Position numbers and translations under genes: made by a program. This document shows positions 57,679 through 64,000 of a stretch of DNA of 64,000 bases, one piece after another. This stretch comes from Cryptomeria japonica (Eukaryota > Streptophyta > Pinopsida > Cupressales > Cupressaceae). How positions within the stretch are numbered: the first letter of the stretch is position 1; each line of letters starts with the position of its first letter. The stretch lies in the NCBI RefSeq assembly GCF_030272615.1, contig NC_081405.1:648121420-648185419 (forward strand). The letters are read 5' to 3'. The notes under the pieces are model-generated. The model saw nothing but the letters and a program-made list of their open reading frames with translations, did not search any database and had not been told where the DNA came from.

Positions 57679-59031
57679 TTAATTTGGAATAGGTGCACCT
57701 AATTCGGTAGGTAAGGTGCTTTCTTCATTTGACACAATTTCCTTCTTTTTCTAAATCATCTGGAATTTTTCTATTATTTCTTCAATGTCTCCTCTAGGTT
57801 GATCTCTGCAATCTCTACCCAAGTGTCCAACTTTGTGACAATGAAAACATGCCACACCAAGATTTTTCCATGATCTTCAGTTGTTCATTCTAAACCTTAT
57901 AAACCAGTTGGCACTTATATGTCCATATCTTCCACAACATTCACACCATATCCTTGTATTGTAATCCCATGGTACTGCAGAATACTATCGGTAAGGATCT
58001 GTGTTAGTTCGGCAACCTATAGTATTTGCTTGGTGTGTAGACCACATATAGTTCTTTTGCTTAAGCCAACACTTCTCGGTGCTATGCCCATATCTATTAC
58101 AGTTTTTACAAAACTCTTTGAATTTTGCCTTCTGATAATTGTTAATAGACTTTGTCCTACATTGGTTAAATGTGTGATCATATTTATTGCAATTGTAACA
58201 ATAACCATTAGACTTAGTGACATTCGGTTGCTTACATTTTCTGATTTGGCAGATGTTAGCAGTATGACCTTGATTTCCATAGTAGTTGCAAATAGGTTTC
58301 TTTCTTTTCATGTGCTTCTTGTTTCCAGCTTGCTTTGATGATTCTCCTCTCTCGGTTGTATGAATTCCCTTCTCAGTAGAGTCTGTTCCTTCTTAACTGA
58401 GTCCTACTTCTTTGTTGGGTCTTCCTATATTCAGTTGCTCATCCAACATCTTTGATGCTTCATAGCTCTTCTTCAGTGTTTCCTTGGATTTCTTTTCTAT
58501 TTCAAGTTCATCGGTCAACCTTGATATTTCCAGTTTCAATGCTTGGTTCTCATCATCCTTTAGATTTGCTTCATGATGTGCATAACCTAATTGATCTAAC
58601 AGATTTTGTTGAATCCCAGTCAACCTTGTAATTTCTTCATTCTTTTCAGATACTAAAGCTTCAAGTTGTTGTTTTTCTCTTTCTAGATCTCTTACTTTAT
58701 CTTCAGCTGTCCTCAATGCATCAAGAGTCTCAGTCATCTGTGTGCTGAAATGTTCATGTCCTCTTTTCATTGCTTTTAGCTAATCAGCCAGTGCTTTGTT
58801 CTTTTCTTTCAATACTCCAATCATTTCTTCAGTTTCTTCAAATATACTATTCTCAGATGATGTTTCAATTTGTTCCACTAACTCTTGAGAGTCCTGTGAA
58901 TCATTAGACAATTTTCTTCTAACTTTCAATGATTTTTGCATTTGTCTTTGGATGTCTGCAAACACCTGATTAGCATGATCCAACTCTTCTTGCAAATACA
59001 CAATTCTCCAAGATTGTTTATAGCCTTCCAT
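57679..59031 (-). pseudogene. N2-outer ORF1: coiled-coil plus five-knuckle CCHC protein
   Basis: 451 codons in a single frame from the ATG at 59031 (MEGYKQSW, soon after the primer site) to the TAA at 57679-57681, with about four internal stops. Residues 1-200 form a long charged coiled coil (EELDHANQVFADIQRQMQ..., LEREKQQLEALVSEKNEE). Five knuckle positions follow: NYYGNQGHTANIC, CYNCNKYDHTFNQC, CKNCNRYGHSTEKC, CECCGRYGHISANW and CFHCHKVGHLGRDC. Probably an RNA-binding structural protein; the array is longer than the single knuckle usual in copia gag. A UBN2 capsid domain is absent, so assembly may depend on another element's gag (inference). Confidence 0.82.
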
Positions 59032-59079
59032 TGATAAGATCTTTCTCTTTAGGTTGTTAAACCCTTTTCCAAGATTCAA

Positions 59080-59091
59080 GCTTTGATACCA
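59080..59091 (-). other. Primer-binding site of N2-outer
   Basis: Minus-strand TGGTATCAAAGC, two bases beyond the LTR, is identical to the N1 primer site and has one mismatch to A and B. Confidence 0.82.
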
Positions 59092-59093
59092 AT

Positions 59094-60243
59094 TGTTAGG
59101 CCCAATATGGAAAGCTAATGTACTGAGAGGGGAGGGGTGAATCAGTACTTCAAATCTTTTTATCAACAATATTTTTACTATTATGTATAAACCAAAAACC
59201 GTTGTAACATAACATAAAGATAAAACAAATAAACAACAATCATACATGATTCACTCCATAACACATATATTTTGGTTATGTAGAAACTCTTGGTTAGAGA
59301 GAAAAACTGTGGTGGGGATGGCACCCACAACTTCACTACTGCAATAATAAAGTTGCTCGGTTAGAGCTACATGTTTAGTTATTTCTGATAGCTTACCTTG
59401 TTAGGAGTATCAAGATCTATTAGATCTACCTTGCTAAAGGATTTTACAACACTTAAACTAAATGCTACACCTAGTTAGAGGCTTTACAATTTATAGACTT
59501 AGTTAGAGTCTTTTACCTTGTTAAAGGTTTCTCTTACAACTTCAAAATATTTCAATATAATCTTTACAAATATCTGCAAATTTACATCTAGAATGTTATA
59601 GCAGATTCTATGTGCTCAAAATAAGATTACCTTGCTTATAGCATACCTTGGTAACCCATAAAGTAACTCGATAAACCCTTCTATTTACTCTATTATTTGA
59701 GTGTTCTCTAAAATCCTTCTCGGTGACCTCTGTGTCTCTGTAACAGTCATAACACTTAGTGCTTCCTTATGTATCACACATGTCTTGCTTCATACACCTC
59801 TCTATATCTCTATCTATCACCCTTTTATCCTTAATCCATGCTGTATAAATAGATCTCTTATGTCAGCGATCTGATTCATTGCTTCGATCTTACAAACATG
59901 GTTTATCTAATGAATAACTATATAAAATATTTCATTGGTTAGATGACCTCAAAATCATACACAATCTTTAAGTGCAATTTCCAATTTGATAACAGTTTTA
60001 TGTTCCTCGATCTTGTAACATGTTTTTCCATGTGTGTCTAGATTCAATGAATCTGGTAACATGTTTCACTCGGTGTATCATTATTTCTGCTCGGTAGACA
60101 TGGAATGATACTCGGTAGACAGCTCGGTGTATACTGGGCTCTATGACTACTTTCTTCTATAATTGGTTGTTCTGTGCATACCGACTAAAGTATATAGAAT
60201 GACTTTGGATATAAAACTAATGGCAATTTGATAAGTAGTAACA
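59094..60243 (-). repeat. 5' LTR of N2-outer
   Basis: The 1,150-bp plus-strand copy starts TGTTAGGCCCAATATGG and ends AAGTAGTAACA, next to CAAGG. The U3 side (60060-60130) holds four CTCGGT hexamers, and the U5 side carries the shared CCCACCACAG-TTTTT module (minus strand, about 59300-59330). Confidence 0.9.
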
Positions 60244-60248
60244 CAAGG

Positions 60249-62122
60249 CATATAGATGTTTTAACAAGAGATTGCAGAAAATTGTTGAAAGTACAAATGT
60301 AAAGATTGATGAACAATTCAGAGGAACTTCAAGGTATATAGACTCTGAACTGGCAACAAAAATATTGAAAAATGAACCTACACTAAATCCACTATTACAG
60401 ACTAAAGATCCAGTTACCCCAATACCATCTGAGGATTCCACAATAATTGAAGAACAACAACAAACAAAGACACCCCGGTATGTAAGATTGAATCATTCTG
60501 AAGACTAGATAATTGGAAACAAGCTTAAAGGAGTTATGACAAGAGGAAGATTGGCAAATGAAGAGGTATGTCTTATTTCTCAAATTGAACCATCATCTGT
60601 TAATGAGGCATGTGAATATAAATTTTGGATTAAAGCTATGGAAGAATAATTAGAATAAATTAAGAAAAATAACACTTGGACATTAGTTCCCTGACGTAAA
60701 GATAAAAATGTAATTGGAACCAAATGGGTATTCAGAAACAAACTTAATGAAGATGGTAAGGTTGTCAGAAATAAAGAAAGACTAGTGTGTAAGGGATATT
60801 CTTAGAAGGAAGGAGTTGATTACAATGAAACCTTTGCACTGGTGGCTAGAATTGAGGTAGCCAAATTATTCTTGGCTTTTGCAACACACAAGAACTACAA
60901 AGTTTATCAAATGTATATTAAATGTGTATTTTTGAATGGAGATCTTAAAGAGGAAGTATACATTGAACAACCTGATGGATTTTCTTTGACAGATGACAAT
61001 GATATGGTTTGCGAGTTAAGAAAAGCTCTGTATGGATTAGAACAAGCTCCAAGAGCTTGGTATGCAAGATTGGATAAGTATCTTTTAAAGATTGGTTTTA
61101 CTAAAGGAAATGTAGACAATAATTTATATTACAAAATAACTAATGATGACATCTTGATTACAGAAGTATTTGTTGATGATATAATCTTTGGACGAGAAGA
61201 TGGATTATGTAAGGAATTTTCTATTAAAATGCAACAAGAATTTGAAATGTCTATGATTGGAGAAATAAAATTCTTTTTAGGATTGTAGATTTCATAGATT
61301 GACAAAGGTATATTCTTGAGTCAATCCAAATACTTGAAAGAGTTACTAAAGAAATTTGGGATGGAGAAATCTAAACCGATAAGCACACCTATGACTACAA
61401 ATGACAAATTATCTCAAAGGGATGAATCTACACCTGTTAATCCAACTAGATACAAATCTATGATATGAGGTTTACTATATTTGACACAAACCAGACCTGA
61501 TATTATGAATGTAGTATGTATTGTTTCAAGATTTCAAAGTAATCCTAGAGAAAATCATGAATCAGCAGGAAAAAGGATTTTCTGGTACTTACAAGGCACT
61601 ATAAATCTTGGATTATGGTATCCTAGATATGAAAACTTTGAATTATGTGCATACACAGATGCAAATTGGGTAGGAGATGTGGATGATAGAAAAAGAACCA
61701 CCGGTGGAGCATTCTTTCTTGGAAACAAACTAGTTTCTTGGTTAAGTAAGAAACAAAGTTGCACATCTTTATCAATAGCAGAATTAGAATATGTTGTAGT
61801 AGCAACTAACTGTACACAAGTACTATGGCTTAAGAAAATGTTGAAAGACATAAAGGTAAAATGCAAGGAACCTATTACTATATATTGTAATAACACTGCA
61901 GCAATTGATATATCTAAAAATCCAGTACTACATTCTAAAACAAAACATGTTTCTATCAAACTGAATTTTCTAAGGGAAAAAGTTGAAGAAAAGGAGATAA
62001 AACTGGTTTATGTGAATACTAAAGAACAACTTATAGATATCTTTACAAAACCTTTTCCTAAGAAGACTTTTGACTATCTCAGAGATTAGCTTGGAGTCAT
62101 ACCACCACTGGTAGAGACTTAG
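60249..62122 (+). pseudogene. pol: Element B reverse transcriptase-RNase H region
   Basis: Continuation of the B polyprotein after N2, all in one frame to the TAG at 62120-62122. It begins AYRCFNKRLQKIVE, the end of the integrase region. The linker ends TPRYVRLNHSED, then reverse transcriptase has WTLVP, TKWVFRNKLNEDG, YIEQPDGFSL, ALYGLEQAPRAWY, VFVDDIIFG (about 61165-61195) and MSMIGEIKFFLGL. RNase H has CAYTDANWVGDVDDRK, SIAELEYVVVATNC and NPVLHSKTKHV. About ten in-frame stops, several at expected Gln or Trp codons, are the only breaks. The YVDD-type box reads FVDD, common in this group. The stretch 61481-62089 (RNase H) is fully open. Confidence 0.9.
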
Positions 62123-62280
62123 ATAGTTGATGATTGTCATCAACTAGCAGAATTAACAGACAAATATTTTACTCTGGTCTTTGATGAGGAAGCTACTTCT
62201 CAGGGGGAGTAGTTGGTATATTGAATTGATTGGTAGTTTGTATATGAACTTAGTTTTTTTGTAACTTTGGCATTTGATGT

Positions 62281-62502
62281 CAAAGGGGGAGAGATATCTA
62301 TGGAAAAACACATTATCTTTTGAGGAACTTTGGATAACACATGTTGCTCCTAGGGGAGAGATTGTTTGGGAGAGACTATTACTCTCTGTATTCTGGTTAT
62401 GATCTTTTTTGGAGATTGCAGGTTTTTGGTATTTGGCATTATTGTTTTGGCACTTTGATGGTTTTTCCATCTTGTGTTGCCATCAATGCTAAAGGGGGAT
62501 AT
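62281..62502 (+). other. Three purine tracts ending at the element B polypurine tract
   Basis: CAAAGGGGGAGAG (62281-62293), TAGGGGAGAG (62351-62360) and AAAGGGGGATAT (62491-62502). The first follows GATGT and the last follows CATCAATGCT, as in A and N1. Confidence 0.8.
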
Positions 62503-63565
62503 TGTTGGTATTTTGGTATGGTTTTGTCATTGATGTCAACACCTAATAAAACACTAGCACTTTGGAGATCCAACAACATTCATCAGCAAGCAAGTAACTA
62601 TTGCACAATTACTGGTATATGGTTCACCGGCATGATATAATGATCACTGGCACTTGGAATGATATGGAAGACACTTGGTAATATCGAATACATCGGGTGG
62701 GCATCTTATCTTAATAAATTAATCATTGGTATTTTCGTATTTTCATATTTTCTTTTACTGGAAAATAGGTCTAGGGTTATCTAGGGTTTCACCAGCAGGT
62801 TTATCTTTTCCAGATTAGCATGGCATGCTATGGAAATGATTAATTATTGTTGTAAATTCATTAAGCCGACAGGCTCAATTGGTTATTGCATCGGATATTA
62901 TATTGTTTGTAAAATGTTTTTATTGTAATATCTTGTAGAGCCAACCTACTAAAATTGGTCTTAGGTTATGGTATAAATGTAAGATCTTATTTGTAAGATC
63001 AAGTGTGGAATGCGAAAAAGAATTGTGTGAAGGTATATGGAAGATTAAGTAGTGCAATACACACAGACATCATTTGAAGGTGAAGCTAGGTTTTTGTGAA
63101 AGCATATCAACATTATACCGGTACTGAATCTAGCATATGAAGATGTTATTTTGTGCAGTACATTCTTATTGGATTTAACCATCCAACTGTAGTCAGTGTG
63201 ACTCCCATTTTATGATTGAGCAGTGAGCTCTAGGCTATTGGCCTTTTTGCATGTGTAGACCCCATTTATGTACACTTACTATCTACAGTAGTATCATCTG
63301 ATTGTGGGTAAGGTTTCCCACCATGGTTTTTTCCCTTACAGGGTTTCCATGCACAAATATTGGTGTTATGTGTTGTGGATGACATTGTGTTTATGTTTCA
63401 TGCATTAATCTTTACCGGTATAACAATTAACTGTTAAAACTATCTACCGATATACTTAACTTGTTTACCTATATTAAGCATTAAGTTGGTTAAGTTTTTT
63501 TTGGTTTGAATTTATTAGACAACTAATTCACCCCCCCCCCTCTCTGTTGTCTCCGGGACCTAATA
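62503..63565 (+). repeat. 3' LTR of element B
   Basis: The 1,063-bp LTR begins TGTTGGTATTTTGG with TTTTGTCATTGATGTCAACAC near the head, TATAAAT at 62972-62978, the U5 module and a C-run. It ends GGGACCTAATA, where the left copy ends GGGACCTAACA-like, so the terminal CA has become TA. Its right flank is the PMD pseudogene. Confidence 0.85.
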
Positions 63566-63566
63566 G

Positions 63567-64000
63567 ATAGGTCATTTATACCATGATCTAGGAGAGTATA
63601 TCTATTGCAAGGAGAGTATTTTGATGACATGCACCCTTTTGCAAGTTTGGATGTTTGAGCACATTACATGCAACAGGCCAACACAAGTATCAGTTGATGT
63701 GAATGCCAATGTACCTAGATCATATGCTTACCCACTTACCAGACCATGGTAGAATGGTAATCTATTGTATTGGAGAATTGTCATAGATAGATTGAGAGAA
63801 GATGACATTTGTTGGAGGCCGTACCATCAGATGGCCACTTGGCCAGACTAGCACAGACAACTTTCACTCATGTAGAGGGACTTCCTCCTAGAGGGATGCC
63901 ATAGTTACATCATAGTCCCATTCTACTTTGACCATGTTAGGCGAAAATCTGGGATAGAGTAGAGTTCTACGTCAGATGTCCAGATCATTCAAAACTCTCA
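63567..64000 (+). pseudogene. Plant-mobile-domain (PMD, MAIN-like) protein fragment, runs off the window
   Basis: PMD proteins occur as host genes (MAIN/MAIL type, genome-stability roles) and as transposon-carried copies. One frame reads HLYHDLGEYIYCKESIL, TLLQVWMFEHITCNRP, YAYPLTRPW and then DRLREDDICWRPY. These correspond to the family pattern 'LY..L', 'LLQ.W.WE......RP', 'PLA.RW' and '..DD..W.PY'. A VPFYFDHV patch fits the later 'VPLICF.IVE' position. Stops at 63750, 63849, 63873 and one near 63950 mark it as a pseudogene; three are TAG. The 5' part is cut off by element B. Whether it was host gene or transposon cargo cannot be told. Confidence 0.75.

Larger units (their letters stand above)
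44145..60243 (-). mobile_element. Element N2-outer: non-autonomous two-ORF LTR retrotransposon
   Basis: A 16,099-bp insertion is flanked by a perfect duplication CAAGG (44140-44144 and 60244-60248). Subtracting the nested N2-inner and its duplicated TTTCC leaves about 8.0 kb. On the minus strand: 5' LTR 59094-60243, primer site, ORF1, spacer of about 550 bp, ORF2 (split by N2-inner), purine tract, 3' LTR 44145-45336. It has no protease, integrase or reverse transcriptase. It belongs to the same family type as N1, with homologous proteins but a different LTR sequence. Confidence 0.92.
41605..63565 (+). mobile_element. Element B: SIRE-like copia element split by N2
   Basis: A residual left LTR tail, exact primer site, gag-protease-integrase (41854-44144), reverse transcriptase-RNase H (60249-62122), a three-tract purine array and a right LTR (62503-63565) form one element. 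N2-outer (44145-60243) divides it. Removing N2 and one CAAGG copy rejoins the integrase C-terminal reading (SKSK to AYRCF) in the same frame, because the excised length is a multiple of three. The right LTR end abuts a PMD pseudogene. Confidence 0.9.

Noticed and set aside
54987-59031. N2 ORFs considered as host genes with introns
   Set aside because: They lie between matched LTRs with primer site, polypurine tract and target duplications, and the same pair recurs in N1.

Overview
The window looks like nuclear DNA of a land plant with a large, transposon-packed genome. A gymnosperm is plausible, but nothing here proves it. No intact host gene, rRNA, tRNA or CRISPR array is visible. Almost everything is LTR retrotransposon sequence, mostly Ty1/copia, inserted one into another and broken by stops and frameshifts. 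The only host-like pieces are a pentatricopeptide-repeat (PPR) fragment near 15.0-15.2 kb (minus) and a plant-mobile-domain (PMD) pseudogene entering at the right edge (63.57-64.0 kb, plus).

Layout. 1-1835: unassigned AT-rich DNA. 1836-12112: element G, a degraded copia-like gag/protease remnant with one LTR. G is split by N1 (3571-10933), a two-ORF LTR element without pol, and G itself lies in minus-strand copia element D (12113-15013). D also carries a solo LTR (12392-13481) and entered the PPR fragment. 15749-20781: element E, a full-length minus-strand Tnt1-like copia element (TSD ATAAG). 22150-29614: an LTR (C) split by element F, a Ty3/gypsy-like minus-strand element with a G-patch/zinc-finger gag relic. 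30970-31377: a gag-like N-terminal fragment. 31387-39813: element A, SIRE-like copia, split by a 1.67-kb solo LTR (TSD GAAGC). 39814-41604: an LTR-like patch with a solo LTR inside (TSD TCCTA). 41605-63565: element B, SIRE-like copia, split at 44145-60243 by N2-outer (TSD CAAGG), which holds a second copy of itself, N2-inner (46902-54981, TSD TTTCC). B interrupts the PMD pseudogene.

Main discovery candidate. N1, N2-outer and N2-inner are three copies (two diverged subfamilies) of a non-autonomous LTR retrotransposon of about 7.4-8.1 kb. It lacks protease, integrase and reverse transcriptase. ORF1 is a coiled-coil protein of about 430-450 residues ending in four or five CCHC zinc knuckles. ORF2 is a protein of about 1,050-1,120 codons whose N-terminal domain, basic middle and helical C-terminus are conserved between subfamilies that share little DNA identity. 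Primer-binding site, polypurine tracts and LTR modules match those of the SIRE-like elements A and B in the same window, so A/B-type elements are the likely source of enzymes in trans. Two premature stops shared by both N2 copies fit mobilisation of already defective templates.

Polypurine tracts, primer sites, LTR borders and 5-bp target duplications were read directly from the sequence. Family names rest on motif recognition, not on database searches. Percent divergences are by-eye impressions only.
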